A DNA stretch of 29,014 nucleotides from Streptomyces sp. NRRL F-6492 (GTDB lineage Bacteria > Actinomycetota > Actinomycetes > Streptomycetales > Streptomycetaceae): the NCBI RefSeq assembly GCF_001280125.1, contig NZ_LGEG01000272.1, forward strand, positions 1-29,014, given 5' to 3'. A program made the translations under genes and the position numbers. How positions within the stretch are numbered: the first letter of the stretch is position 1; every line of letters begins with the position of its first letter. This document shows, piece after piece, positions 16,221-23,984 of this stretch. The notes under the pieces were generated by a model. It was not told where the DNA came from. It made no database searches and worked only from the letters and a program-made list of their open reading frames with translations.

Positions 16221-17162
16221 ATGCGCAGCGACGCCCTCTCCCTCCCCGGCAGCCCCGAACGCCCCAATGAGGACTGGACGGCCACCGCCCTGTTCGCGGC
16301 GGAGGACAGGGGGGCGGTCGTCCTCCTCGACGGCGTCACGCCGCCCGTCGGCGAGGACGGTTGTGTGCACGGCGTGCCGTGGTTCGTCGCCCGCCTCGGC
16401 GGGGCTTTGACCGAACTGTCCGCTTCCCGCCCGGACGTCTCCCTGTCCGAGATCCTCTCCCTGGCAATCCGGCGCACCGCGGACTCCCACCGGGTGACCT
16501 GTGACCTTTCTCACGTACGCACGCCTCAGGCAACCGTGGTCCTCGCCCGCTGGGACGGGGCCGTGGTCGAGCACCTCGTCCTCTCCGACTCGGTCCTCCT
16601 CCTGGAGGGTCCCGACGGGGCGGTGCGGGCGGTGCTCGACGACCGGCTGGACCGGGTGCCGGCCGAGGTGCTGCGCTCCGTGGCGGCGACGGACCGGCTG
16701 CGGAACCGGGAGGGCGGCTTCTTCACGGCGGCGGCCGATCCGGCGGTCGCGGAGCGGGCGGTGACCGGGACGGTCCCGCGCGCGGAGGTGCGGGCCCTGG
16801 CGGCGCTCACGGACGGGGCGAGCCGCTGGGTGGACCTGTTCGGCGAGGGCGACTGGACGGACTGCCTCGGCGTCCTGCGCGCGGAGGGCCCGCCCGGCCT
16901 GCTCCGGCGGGTGCGGAGGCGGGAGGCCGAGGACGCGGGGGCGGGGGGCGTACGGCGCTGGAAGCTCCACGACGACGCGACGGCGGCGTACGTGGAGCTG
17001 GGGCTGCCGGGGCTGCCGGAACTCCCGGGGGCGTCGGGACTGCCGGGACACCCGGGGCTGTCGGAACTCCTGGAGCCGTCGGGACTGTCGGGACACCCGG
17101 GGCTGTCGGAGCACCCGGAGCTCCCCGGGTCCCCGGGGATCCCGGGGCTTCCGGGGTACTGA
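16221..17162 (+). CDS. PP2C-like protein phosphatase with repeat tail
   Basis: The protein has 313 residues. The PP2C-type metal-binding motifs appear in order: PNEDW near residue 16, LLDGVT with Asp37, then LTDGASR and HDDATAA further on. PP2C enzymes dephosphorylate Ser/Thr or, in Streptomyces, sometimes anti-sigma antagonists. The tail from about residue 260 is a Pro/Gly/Ser-rich repeat (GLPGHPGLSELLEPS, then GLSGHPGLSEHPELPG) resembling collagen-like sequence. The ATG at 16221 was chosen because the similarity starts there and a CACACT element ends 7 nt before it, which suits a leaderless mRNA. It is divergent from the conservon and convergent with the MarR gene, with only 4 bp between the stops. 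A functional link to the conservon is possible but unproven. Confidence 0.8.
   Translation: MRSDALSLPGSPERPNEDWTATALFAAEDRGAVVLLDGVTPPVGEDGCVHGVPWFVARLGGALTELSASRPDVSLSEILSLAIRRTADSHRVTCDLSHVRTPQATVVLARWDGAVVEHLVLSDSVLLLEGPDGAVRAVLDDRLDRVPAEVLRSVAATDRLRNREGGFFTAAADPAVAERAVTGTVPRAEVRALAALTDGASRWVDLFGEGDWTDCLGVLRAEGPPGLLRRVRRREAEDAGAGGVRRWKLHDDATAAYVELGLPGLPELPGASGLPGHPGLSELLEPSGLSGHPGLSEHPELPGSPGIPGLPGY
16991..17150. repeat. Degenerate repeat encoding the PP2C-like tail
   Basis: Blocks of GTCGGGACT...GGACACCCGGGGCTGTCGGA recur with a period near 48 bp, within a broader pattern of short CCGGGGCT-type units. They encode the Leu/Pro/Gly-rich C-terminus of the phosphatase-like protein and stay in frame. 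Confidence 0.7.
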
Positions 17163-17166
17163 GCCC

Positions 17167-17799
17167 TCAGCCCTCCGCCCGTACGTTGAAGTGGTTCAGG
17201 AGGCGGGCCAGCTCGGCGACCTCCGCGCGGTCCCAGTCGGCGAGCTTGCGGACGTAGCGCTCGCGCCGGGCGTCGCGGACGCGGCGGAAGCGGTTCCGGC
17301 CCTCCTCGGTGAGGCGGACGAGGGAGGCGCGGCCGTCGGCGGGGTCGGGGTCGCGGGCGACCAGGCCGAGGTCTTCGAGCGCCCGGAGCTGGCGGCTCAT
17401 GGTCGCCTTGCCGACGCCGAAGTACCCGGCGAGCTCGGTGGCCCGCTGGGGCCCGGTGTCGTCGAGGCGCACGAAGAGGCCGTAGGCGGCGGGCTCCAGC
17501 TCGGGGTGGACCTCGCGGGCCATCTCGCCGGACTGGGCTCGGGCGCGGCGCAGGAAGACCGCCAGCTCGCGTTCGAGGGCGAGGAACTCCCGGTCCACGG
17601 GAACCGGCGGAACGGCCCCGGCCCCGGCCCCGCCGGGGGACGGCGAGGCGGCTGCGGCCCCGCCCGGAACCGAAGGCACGGCCCCGCCCGGGCCCGGAGA
17701 CGTGGCCCCGGCCCCGCCGAGGCCCGGCGGGACGGTCCCGGGGCCGCCCGGGGGCGGCGGGGTGGGCCCGCCCTCACGTCCCGTACCGCTTCCGTGCAC
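17167..17799 (-). CDS. MarR-family transcriptional regulator
   Basis: The protein has 210 residues if started at the GTG at 17799, where GGGAGG sits 7 nt upstream. The reading frame continues upstream to 17925, with a second possible GTG at 17811. Residues about 75-210 form a MarR winged helix: RATELAGYFGVGKATMSRQLRALEDLGLV and the wing DPDPADGRASLVRLTEEG. The first 70 residues are a Gly/Pro/Ala-rich stretch unusual for MarR proteins. It is divergent from the GH25 muramidase gene across about 250 bp, with a 12-bp palindrome at 17959 near the muramidase promoter. I infer control of that gene, of itself, or of both. The ligand is unknown. Confidence 0.85.
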   Translation of the reverse strand: MHGSGTGREGGPTPPPPGGPGTVPPGLGGAGATSPGPGGAVPSVPGGAAAASPSPGGAGAGAVPPVPVDREFLALERELAVFLRRARAQSGEMAREVHPELEPAAYGLFVRLDDTGPQRATELAGYFGVGKATMSRQLRALEDLGLVARDPDPADGRASLVRLTEEGRNRFRRVRDARRERYVRKLADWDRAEVAELARLLNHFNVRAEG

Positions 17800-17845
17800 G
17801 TCAGCGCCTCCCACGCGTTCCCTGTGGCGCACCTCCGCCACACCG

Positions 17846-17861
17846 GCGGCCTTTCGGCCGC
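17846..17861. other. Short hairpin in the MarR leader
   Basis: GCGGCC (17846-17851) and GGCCGC (17856-17861) form a 6-bp stem around TTTC. It lies upstream of the chosen MarR start and has no T-tract. It may be a leader structure of the marR transcript or may be chance. Confidence 0.25.
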
Positions 17862-17944
17862 TGAAAGTTTCTTCCCGTCGCGGCCGTTTCCGCAGCTCTT
17901 CCAGTATTTCGCAGGCGTAGACCAACGGCGGCGACCAGGTCCCC

Positions 17945-17973
17945 TTCCACGGGCCGGTCTACGTGCGTAGCGT
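17945..17973 (+). promoter_or_regulatory. Candidate GH25 promoter overlapped by a palindrome
   Basis: TTCCAC (17945-17950), a 17-nt spacer and TAGCGT (17968-17973) form a possible promoter. The palindrome CTACGTGCGTAG (17959-17970) overlaps the -10 hexamer, a position suited to repression, possibly by the divergent MarR protein. The -35 match is poor. Confidence 0.35.
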
Positions 17974-18051
17974 CGTCTCCACCACCCCCACTGACATGTC
18001 CACACCAGGACGTGTCGCCCCCTCTCCCCACGAGCCTTTCGGAGGCACGCG

Positions 18052-18882
18052 ATGCGTGTGCACAGATCCGGAACGACCCTCGCCGGCGCCGCCCTCACGG
18101 CCCTGGCCCTCCTCCTCCCCCTCGCCGGTTCCGCCGGGGCCGCCCCGGACGCGGACGCCCGGAAGGTCCCCGCCCGCGGCACCGCCGGCATGGGCATGGG
18201 CGTCCTCGCCCACGACGGGCGCGGCGCGGCGTCCGGCGGCACGTCGGTCCGGGCCGTCCAGACGGAGGGCGTGGACGTCTCCAGCCACCAGGGGAACGTC
18301 GCCTGGTCCACGCTGTGGAACAGCGGCGTCCGGTGGGCCTACGTGAAGGCGACGGAGGGCACGTACTACAAGAACACCTCCTTCGCGCAGCAGTACAACG
18401 GCTCGTACGACGTCGGCATGATCCGGGGGACGTACCACTTCGCCACCCCGGACACGGCGTCCGGCGCGACCCAGGCCGACTACTTCGTCGACAACGGCGG
18501 CGGCTGGTCGAAGGACGGCCGGACCCTGCCGGGCGTGCTCGACATCGAGTGGAACCCGTACGGCGCGACCTGCTATGGCAAGACCCAGGCCGGAATGGTG
18601 GCCTGGATCCGCGACTTCCTGAACCGCTACAAGGCCCGGACCGGGCGGGACGCCGTCATCTACACGGCGACGAGCTGGTGGACCGAGTGCACCGGCAACC
18701 ACGCCGGCTTCGGCGCGACCAACCCGCTGTGGGTCGCGCGGTACGCCTCCACCGTGGGCACGCTCCCGGCCGGCTGGCAGTACTACACGATGTGGCAGTA
18801 CACCTCCACCGGCCCGGTGGTCGGCGACCACAACCACTTCAACGGGGACCTCTCGCGCGTGCGGGCGCTCGCGAACGGCTGA
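18052..18882 (+). CDS. Secreted GH25 muramidase (lysozyme)
   Basis: The protein has 276 residues and starts at an ATG with a clear ribosome site (GGAGGCACGCG). A signal peptide (about residues 1-30, SAGA/APDA) is followed by a short linker and a single GH25 domain from about residue 70 to the end. Active-site residues are Asp75 in GVDVSSHQG and the pair Asp164 and Glu166 in GVLDIEWNP. GH25 enzymes cleave the beta-1,4 link between MurNAc and GlcNAc. There is no separate wall-binding module, so it resembles the Streptomyces cellosyl-type lysozymes. A terminator hairpin follows at 18909-18944. It is divergent from a MarR gene. Confidence 0.95.
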   Translation: MRVHRSGTTLAGAALTALALLLPLAGSAGAAPDADARKVPARGTAGMGMGVLAHDGRGAASGGTSVRAVQTEGVDVSSHQGNVAWSTLWNSGVRWAYVKATEGTYYKNTSFAQQYNGSYDVGMIRGTYHFATPDTASGATQADYFVDNGGGWSKDGRTLPGVLDIEWNPYGATCYGKTQAGMVAWIRDFLNRYKARTGRDAVIYTATSWWTECTGNHAGFGATNPLWVARYASTVGTLPAGWQYYTMWQYTSTGPVVGDHNHFNGDLSRVRALANG

Positions 18883-18908
18883 CGCCTGCCCGCCCCCCTC
18901 CTCCCGGA

Positions 18909-18957
18909 CGGCCTCCCGGGCGCACGACGCGCCCCGGGGGGCCGCTTCCGCTTTTTC
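18909..18957 (+). terminator. Rho-independent terminator after the GH25 gene
   Basis: A GC-rich stem pairs CGGCCTCCCGGG with CCCCGGGGGGCCG, with one bulge and mismatch. It is followed by CTTCCGCTTTTTCCC, an unusually good T-tract for this GC-rich DNA. Confidence 0.7.
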
Positions 18958-18975
18958 CCTCCACCCCCCTTGCTC

Positions 18976-18991
18976 ATTGGTATGGACCAAT
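18976..18991. promoter_or_regulatory. DasR-responsive element (dre) at the LPMO promoter
   Basis: ATTGGTATGGACCAAT matches the known dre palindrome (A-TGGTCTAGACCA-T) at about 12 of 16 positions. DasR is the GntR-family repressor of chitin and GlcNAc use in Streptomyces. The site lies between a possible -35 (TTGCTC, 18970-18975) and a weak -10 (GAGGCT, 18994-18999), as in chitinase promoters. The next gene encodes an AA10 LPMO. Confidence 0.75.
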
Positions 18992-19087
18992 GCGAGGCTC
19001 TACGGCGGTCGCCCGGGTTTCAACTTCCGTGCGCCCCGCGCGCGTTGCTCGTCCCGTACTCCCCCACGCACGAGAGAGAGCCCCCGC

Positions 19088-19975
19088 ATGCCCTCCCTGC
19101 CCTCCGCCCGCCGCGCCACCGCCGCCGGTGCCGCGGCCCTGTCCGCCGCCGCGCTCGTCGGTCTCACCCCCACGGCGGCCAGTGCCCACGGGGCCGTCTT
19201 CAACCCCGTGAGCCGGTTGGCCGCCTGTTACGCCGAAGGCCCCGAGACGCCCAGGTCACAGGTGTGCAAGGACCTCGTCGCCGACTCCGGCACCCAGCCG
19301 CTCTACGACTGGAACGAGGTCAACATCGCCCACGCGGACGGACAGCACCGGGCCCTCATCCCGGACGGCAAGCTCTGCTCGGCGAACCGCGAGAAGTACC
19401 GGGCGCTGGACTGGGCGCGCACCGACTGGCCGGCGACGGCGGTCGCCGCCGGCTCCTTCGACTTCAAGGTCCGCGCGACGGCGGCCCACTCGGGCACCAT
19501 GATGGTCTACATCACCAAGGCCGGCTTCGACCCGACCAAGCCCCTGAAGTGGTCGGACCTGGACCAGACCCCGGTCGCGGTGTACAACACCACCCGCACC
19601 GCCACCGACGGCCACTACGACTTCACCGGCACCCTGCCGGCCCGCACCGGTCGCCACGTCGTCTACAAGGTGTGGCAGCGCAACGACAGCCCCGAGGCCT
19701 TCTACAGCTGCTCGGACGTCACCTTCGGCGCTGCGGCGGCCAAGGCAGGGGCCCCGGCGAAGGCCCCCACCGAGGCGGGGATCGCGGCGGGCGCCGCCCT
19801 GTCCACCGTGAGCCACGCGGGCCACGGCGGCGACGAGCTGCCCCCGGCGCTCTCCGCCGAGGCCGCCGGGACCTCCTCCCCCCTGACGCCGGCCCTCGCG
19901 GGCGCGGGCGCCCTCGCCGCCTTCGCGGCGGGCAGCCTGCTCCTGGGCCGCCGCCGGAACACGTCCGCCTCCTGA
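19088..19975 (+). CDS. AA10 lytic polysaccharide monooxygenase, membrane-anchored
   Basis: The protein has 295 residues. A signal peptide ends at Ala33 so that the mature protein starts with His34 (HGAVFNPVSR). This His and His134 (TAAHSGTM) would form the copper histidine brace of AA10 enzymes, which oxidatively cleave chitin or cellulose. The catalytic domain runs to about residue 215. A Gly/Ala/Pro-rich linker follows, then a hydrophobic helix near residues 268-289 ending in GRRRNTSAS. This resembles a membrane or wall anchor, but I see no LAxTG or LPxTG sortase motif. The ATG at 19088 has GAGAGAG upstream. A dre-like DasR site lies about 100 bp upstream, which suggests GlcNAc-dependent control and chitin as a substrate. 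Morphogenetic Streptomyces LPMOs of similar layout are an alternative role. Confidence 0.93.
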   Translation: MPSLPSARRATAAGAAALSAAALVGLTPTAASAHGAVFNPVSRLAACYAEGPETPRSQVCKDLVADSGTQPLYDWNEVNIAHADGQHRALIPDGKLCSANREKYRALDWARTDWPATAVAAGSFDFKVRATAAHSGTMMVYITKAGFDPTKPLKWSDLDQTPVAVYNTTRTATDGHYDFTGTLPARTGRHVVYKVWQRNDSPEAFYSCSDVTFGAAAAKAGAPAKAPTEAGIAAGAALSTVSHAGHGGDELPPALSAEAAGTSSPLTPALAGAGALAAFAAGSLLLGRRRNTSAS

Positions 19976-19994
19976 CGCACCCCACGCGTCACCC

Positions 19995-20029
19995 GGGGCG
20001 CCCCCGGCCCGACCGGGCCGGGCGGCCCC
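19995..20029. terminator. Bidirectional terminator between LPMO and DUF4240 genes
   Basis: A GC-rich imperfect inverted repeat pairs GGGGCGCCCCCGGCCC with GGGCCGGGCGGCCCC around a GACC loop. It lies between two convergent stop codons. There is no T-tract. Confidence 0.6.
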
Positions 20030-20625
20030 TAGGAGTCGGACGGCCCGAGCGGGAAGAGGGCGGTGAGCCGGGGCAGGGCCAACCCCTCCGGCCCGGACGC
20101 CCCGCGCTCCCCGTCCTCTTCCCCCTCGTCGTCGGCGGCCTCGTCCGCTTCCTCGGCGGCCTCCACCGCGTCGAGGAACTCCTCCCCGTCGTCGTCCTCC
20201 TGGCCGGTCAGCTCGTCGTACGCGTCCTGGGCGACGTAGTCGAGCTCCTCCCACTCGGGCCACTCGTCGTCGTCCCACTCGTCGTGGTGCCGCCCCACGA
20301 GCGCCCGCACGTCGGACACGTCGGCCAGCGCGTCCGGGTCGGCGAGCACCGACGCGTACACCTTCCGTCCCTGGCCCACCAGCCAGAGCGTGAAGTAGTG
20401 GAAGCCGTCGTCCGTGCAGGCGCCGCCCTCGATCCGGTTCGCCGCCTTCCACACCGCGCGCGTGTCGGCCGCCCCGCACGCCTTCTCCAGGCGCGTCTGG
20501 AACGCCACGCTCTCCTCGGCCGGTCGCCGCAGCAGCTCCCCCTCCAGCCACTCCAGCCGCTCGTCCCGGGTGCCGGGGCGGCCGCTCAACTCGTCGATGA
20601 GAGCCCAGAAGGCGTCTTCGTTCAT
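20029..20625 (-). CDS. DUF4240 domain protein with acidic C-terminus
   Basis: The protein has 198 residues if started at the ATG at 20625 (MNEDAFWALIDELSG); an ATG at 20637 would add four residues. The N-terminal 120 residues match the DUF4240 pattern: start MNEDAFW, a helical middle, and DDGFHYFTLWLVGQGRKVY. DUF4240 relatives are of unknown function and often compared to SMI1/KNR4-like immunity-type proteins, but no toxin is next to this one. A highly acidic stretch (EEADEAADDEGEEDGE) makes up much of the C-terminus. A CATGAT element 7 nt before the ATG could be a leaderless -10. It lies between the terminators of the LPMO and lon genes, so it is probably transcribed alone. Confidence 0.85.
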   Translation of the reverse strand: MNEDAFWALIDELSGRPGTRDERLEWLEGELLRRPAEESVAFQTRLEKACGAADTRAVWKAANRIEGGACTDDGFHYFTLWLVGQGRKVYASVLADPDALADVSDVRALVGRHHDEWDDDEWPEWEELDYVAQDAYDELTGQEDDDGEEFLDAVEAAEEADEAADDEGEEDGERGASGPEGLALPRLTALFPLGPSDS

Positions 20626-20691
20626 GCGTACGATCATGACAGCCGGGACTGACATCGCGGACCCGCCCCCGGGCCGGCGTCCGGGCATGCC

Positions 20692-20726
20692 GGAGCGGGG
20701 TGCCCCCCGAGGGAACACCCCGCTCC
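20692..20726 (-). terminator. Terminator of lon
   Basis: A perfect 11-bp stem pairs GGAGCGGGGTG (20692-20702) with CACCCCGCTCC (20716-20726), with a 13-nt loop. It starts 11 bp after the lon stop on the minus strand. Confidence 0.8.
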
Positions 20727-20736
20727 CGACCAGGGG

Positions 20737-23148
20737 TTACGCGGCCACGCCCACCGGCACCTCCGCCGGGGCGAGGGCGATCTCCAGGACCTGCCGGACG
20801 TCCGTCACGGGGTGGACCTCCAGCTTCTCCAGGATCTCGGCCGGGACGTCGTCCAGGTCGGCCTCGTTCCGCTTGGGGATCACGACCGTGGTGATGCCCG
20901 CCCGGTGCGCGGCGAGCAGCTTCTGCTTCACGCCGCCGATCGGCAGGACCCGGCCGGTGAGGGAGACCTCGCCGGTCATGGCCACGTCCGTGCGGACGAG
21001 CCGGCCGCTCAGCAGGGAGGCGAGGGCGGTCGTCATGGTGACGCCCGCGCTCGGCCCGTCCTTGGGGACGGCGCCCGCCGGGAAGTGGATGTGCACGCCC
21101 CGGTCCTTGAGGCCGGTGACGGGCAGCTCCAGCTCCGCGCCGTGCGAGCGGAGGAAGGAGAGCGCGATCCGCGCCGACTCCTTCATCACGTCGCCCAGCT
21201 GTCCGGTGAGGGTGAGCCCCGCGGCGCCGGTCTCCGGGTCGGCCAGGGAGGCCTCCACGAAGAGGACGTCACCGCCCGCGCCGGTCACCGCGAGCCCGGT
21301 GGCGACGCCGGGCACGGCCGTTCGGCGCTCGGCCGGGTCCTGCGCCGACTCGGGCACGTGGTGCGGGCGCCCGATGAGCTCCCGCAGGTCCTCCGGGCGG
21401 ACCGTGAACGGCAGCTCGCGGTCGCCCAGTTCGTGCTGGGCCGCGATCTTCCGCAGCAGCCGGGAGAGCGCCCGCTCCAGGGTGCGGACGCCCGCCTCGC
21501 GGGTGTACTCGCCGGCCAGCTTCCGCAGCGACGCCTCCTCCAGGACGACCTCGCCGGACTCCAGGCCCGCCCGCTCCAGCTGCCGGGGCAGCAGGTGGTC
21601 GCGGGCGATGACGACCTTCTCGTCCTCGGTGTAGCCGTCGAGCCGCACCAGTTCCATGCGGTCGAGGAGGGCCTCCGGGATGGACTCCAGGACGTTCGCC
21701 GTGGCCAGGAAGACCACGTCGGAGAGGTCGAGCTCGACCTCCAGGTAGTGGTCGCGGAAGGTGTGGTTCTGCGCCGGGTCGAGGACTTCGAGGAGCGCCG
21801 CCGCGGGGTCGCCGCGGAAGTCGGAGCCGACCTTGTCGATCTCGTCGAGCAGGACCACCGGGTTCATGGACCCGGCCTCCTTGATCGCGCGGACGATCCG
21901 GCCGGGCAGGGCGCCGACGTAGGTGCGGCGGTGGCCGCGGACCTCCGCCTCGTCCCGGACGCCGCCGAGGGCGACCCGGACGAACTCGCGGCCCATCGCG
22001 TGGGCGACGGACTCGCCGAGGGAGGTCTTGCCGACGCCGGGCGGGCCGACGAGGGCGAGGACGGCCCCGCCGCGGCGGCCGCCGACCACGCCGAGCCCGC
22101 GGTCGGCGCGCCGCTTGCGCACCGCCAGGTACTCGGTGATCCGCTCCTTCACGTCGTCCAGGCCCGCGTGCTCGGCGTCGAGCACGGCGCGGGCGCCCCG
22201 GATGTCGTACCGGTCCTCGGTCCGCTCGTTCCAGGGCAGTTCGAGGATCGTGTCGAGCCAGGTGCGGATCCAGGAGCCCTCGGGGGACTGGTCGCTGGAC
22301 CGCTCCAGCTTCTCGACCTCCTTGAGGGCGGCCTCCCGCACCTTCTCGGGCAGGTCGGCGGCCTCCACGCGGGCGCGGTAGTCGTCGGACTCGTCGCCCT
22401 CCGCCTCGCCGTTGAGGTCGCGGAGCTCCTTGCGGACGGCTTCGAGCTGGCGGCGGAGCAGGAACTCGCGCTGCTGCTTGTCGACGCCCTCCTGGACGTC
22501 CTTGGCGATGGTCTCGGCGACGTCCTGCTCGGCGAGGTGCTCGCGGAGCTGGGCGGTGGCCAGGCGCAGGCGGGCGACCGGGTCGGCGGTCTCCAGGAGC
22601 TCGATGCGCTGGGCGACGGTCAGGAAGGGCGAGTAGCCGGAGTTGTCGGCGAGGGCGCCGACGCCGTCGATCTGCTGGACGCGGTCGACGACCTGCCAGG
22701 CGCCGCGCTTCTTGAGCCAGGTGGTGGCCAGCGCCTTGTACTCCTTGACCAGCTCGGTCACGGAGCCGGGCAGCGGGTCGGGCAGGATCTCCTCGACGGC
22801 GGTGCCCTCGACCCACAGGGCGGCGCCGGGGCCGGTCGTACCGGCGCCGATGCGGACGCGGTCGCGTCCGCGCACGAGCGCGCCCGGGTCGCCGTCGGAC
22901 AGGCGTCCCACCTGCTCGACGGTCCCGAGGACGCCGGTGGCGGCGTAGGTCCCGTCGACCCGGGGCACCAGCAGCACCCGCGGCTTTCCCCCGCCGGGCC
23001 GCGCGGCGGCCTGGGCGGCCTCGACGGCGGCCCGCACGTCGTTGTCGGACAGGTCCAGCGGCACCACCATTCCGGGCAGCACGACCTCGTCGTCGAGCGG
23101 CAGCACAGGCAGGGTGAGCGGCGCGGACGCCATGGACTCGGAAGCCAT
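20737..23148 (-). CDS. lon: ATP-dependent protease Lon
   Basis: The protein has 803 residues, the normal bacterial Lon length. Domain order is an N-terminal substrate-recognition domain starting LTLPVLPLDDEVVLPGM, a coiled-coil region, an AAA+ ATPase domain (Walker A GPPGVGKT, then VVLLDEIDK), and the C-terminal protease. The catalytic dyad is visible as Ser700 in PKDGPSAG and Lys743 in VKQKLLAAHRAG, 43 residues apart as in E. coli. Lon degrades misfolded and regulatory proteins. The ATG at 23148 was chosen because similarity begins at MASESMASAP, with AAGGGAG just upstream. An HspR-type HAIR element lies at 23170-23190, so heat-shock repression by HspR is likely, as reported for lon in S. 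lividans. A strong terminator follows the gene. Confidence 0.98.
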   Translation of the reverse strand: MASESMASAPLTLPVLPLDDEVVLPGMVVPLDLSDNDVRAAVEAAQAAARPGGGKPRVLLVPRVDGTYAATGVLGTVEQVGRLSDGDPGALVRGRDRVRIGAGTTGPGAALWVEGTAVEEILPDPLPGSVTELVKEYKALATTWLKKRGAWQVVDRVQQIDGVGALADNSGYSPFLTVAQRIELLETADPVARLRLATAQLREHLAEQDVAETIAKDVQEGVDKQQREFLLRRQLEAVRKELRDLNGEAEGDESDDYRARVEAADLPEKVREAALKEVEKLERSSDQSPEGSWIRTWLDTILELPWNERTEDRYDIRGARAVLDAEHAGLDDVKERITEYLAVRKRRADRGLGVVGGRRGGAVLALVGPPGVGKTSLGESVAHAMGREFVRVALGGVRDEAEVRGHRRTYVGALPGRIVRAIKEAGSMNPVVLLDEIDKVGSDFRGDPAAALLEVLDPAQNHTFRDHYLEVELDLSDVVFLATANVLESIPEALLDRMELVRLDGYTEDEKVVIARDHLLPRQLERAGLESGEVVLEEASLRKLAGEYTREAGVRTLERALSRLLRKIAAQHELGDRELPFTVRPEDLRELIGRPHHVPESAQDPAERRTAVPGVATGLAVTGAGGDVLFVEASLADPETGAAGLTLTGQLGDVMKESARIALSFLRSHGAELELPVTGLKDRGVHIHFPAGAVPKDGPSAGVTMTTALASLLSGRLVRTDVAMTGEVSLTGRVLPIGGVKQKLLAAHRAGITTVVIPKRNEADLDDVPAEILEKLEVHPVTDVRQVLEIALAPAEVPVGVAA

Positions 23149-23169
23149 GATCTCCCTTTCGGCAGTCAA

Positions 23170-23190
23170 GTTGAGCTGTATGGACTCAAT
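23170..23190. promoter_or_regulatory. HAIR element (HspR operator) upstream of lon
   Basis: GTTGAGC, 7 bp, then ACTCAAT matches the HAIR consensus (CTTGAGT-N7-ACTCAAG) at 11 of 14 arm positions. It starts 22 bp upstream of the lon ATG. HspR represses dnaK, clpB and lon in Streptomyces. It lies in the 131-bp gap shared with a divergent GNAT gene. Confidence 0.8.
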
Positions 23191-23279
23191 GCTTGTGAGC
23201 CTGCCGATGTTCCCGGACGCCCGTTCGCTCTGAGCGATCACCGCCACACATACCCCCGAACGACCGCTGTAATACCCCC

Positions 23280-23918
23280 ATGGATATGCGAGCCATTACA
23301 GCGGCCTGGGTGGAGGGCTGGACCGTCTCCCGGGGCACCCCGGCCGCCGTCGACCGGCCCTGGGGGTACCGGATCGACGTGGGCCTCCCCCGGCACGTCC
23401 TGCGGCACGTGCTGCCCGCCCCCGACGCGGCCACCGTCGGCGCGCTCTGCGAGCGGCTCACCGAGCCGTACAGCCGGCTCAAGGTGATGGCGGACGCCGA
23501 GGAGGTGGCGCCGTGGATCACCGAGGGGTGGACGATCCCCGACGACCCCGGCTTCATGATGGTCAAGGCGCTGGACCCCGGCGTCCGGCCCCCGCCGCCC
23601 GAGGGGTACGCCCGGACCGTCGAGACCCGGGACGGCGTCGTCCACGTCCGGATCCTCGCCCCGGACGGCACCCCCGCCGCCCGGGGGCGGATCGCCCCGA
23701 CCGGCGCCACCGCCGTCGCCGACCAGATCGAGACGGACGCGGCGCACCGGCGCCGGGGCCTCGGCTCGAACGTCATGCTCACCCTGGAGGCCGCCGCCGC
23801 CCAGGCGGGCGCCGCGACCGGGGTGCTCTCCGCGACCACGGACGGCCGACAGCTCTACGGCGCGCTGGGCTGGGAGTACCGGGGGCCGCTGACCGGCGTC
23901 GTACGGGGGGAGGCCTGA
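23280..23918 (+). CDS. GNAT-family N-acetyltransferase
   Basis: The protein has 212 residues. The C-terminal half has a GNAT fold with an acetyl-CoA-binding motif that reads ETDAAHRRRGLGSNVMLTLEA (in part the typical RRxGxG signature), then a conserved YGALGWEYRG near the end. The N-terminal 100 residues are unlike a standard GNAT and may bind the substrate, which I cannot name. The ATG at 23280 has no ribosome site, and a second in-frame ATG is at 23286. TAATAC lies just upstream, so a leaderless start is possible. It is divergent from lon and shares its regulatory gap, so HspR might influence it. Confidence 0.88.
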   Translation: MDMRAITAAWVEGWTVSRGTPAAVDRPWGYRIDVGLPRHVLRHVLPAPDAATVGALCERLTEPYSRLKVMADAEEVAPWITEGWTIPDDPGFMMVKALDPGVRPPPPEGYARTVETRDGVVHVRILAPDGTPAARGRIAPTGATAVADQIETDAAHRRRGLGSNVMLTLEAAAAQAGAATGVLSATTDGRQLYGALGWEYRGPLTGVVRGEA

Positions 23919-23984
23919 GCCCTCCGGGTGGCGGAACCTCGCCGTCCGGCTGCGCCGGGGCGCTCCGCCGGGCATGCTCCTCCC

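Noticed and set aside
19850..19975. Sortase sorting signal on the LPMO
   Set aside because: The hydrophobic helix and Arg tail fit, but there is no LPxTG or LAxTG motif before the helix.
20812..23487. An 891-residue open frame on the plus strand
   Set aside because: It is the antisense shadow of lon, whose reading frame has complete catalytic motifs.
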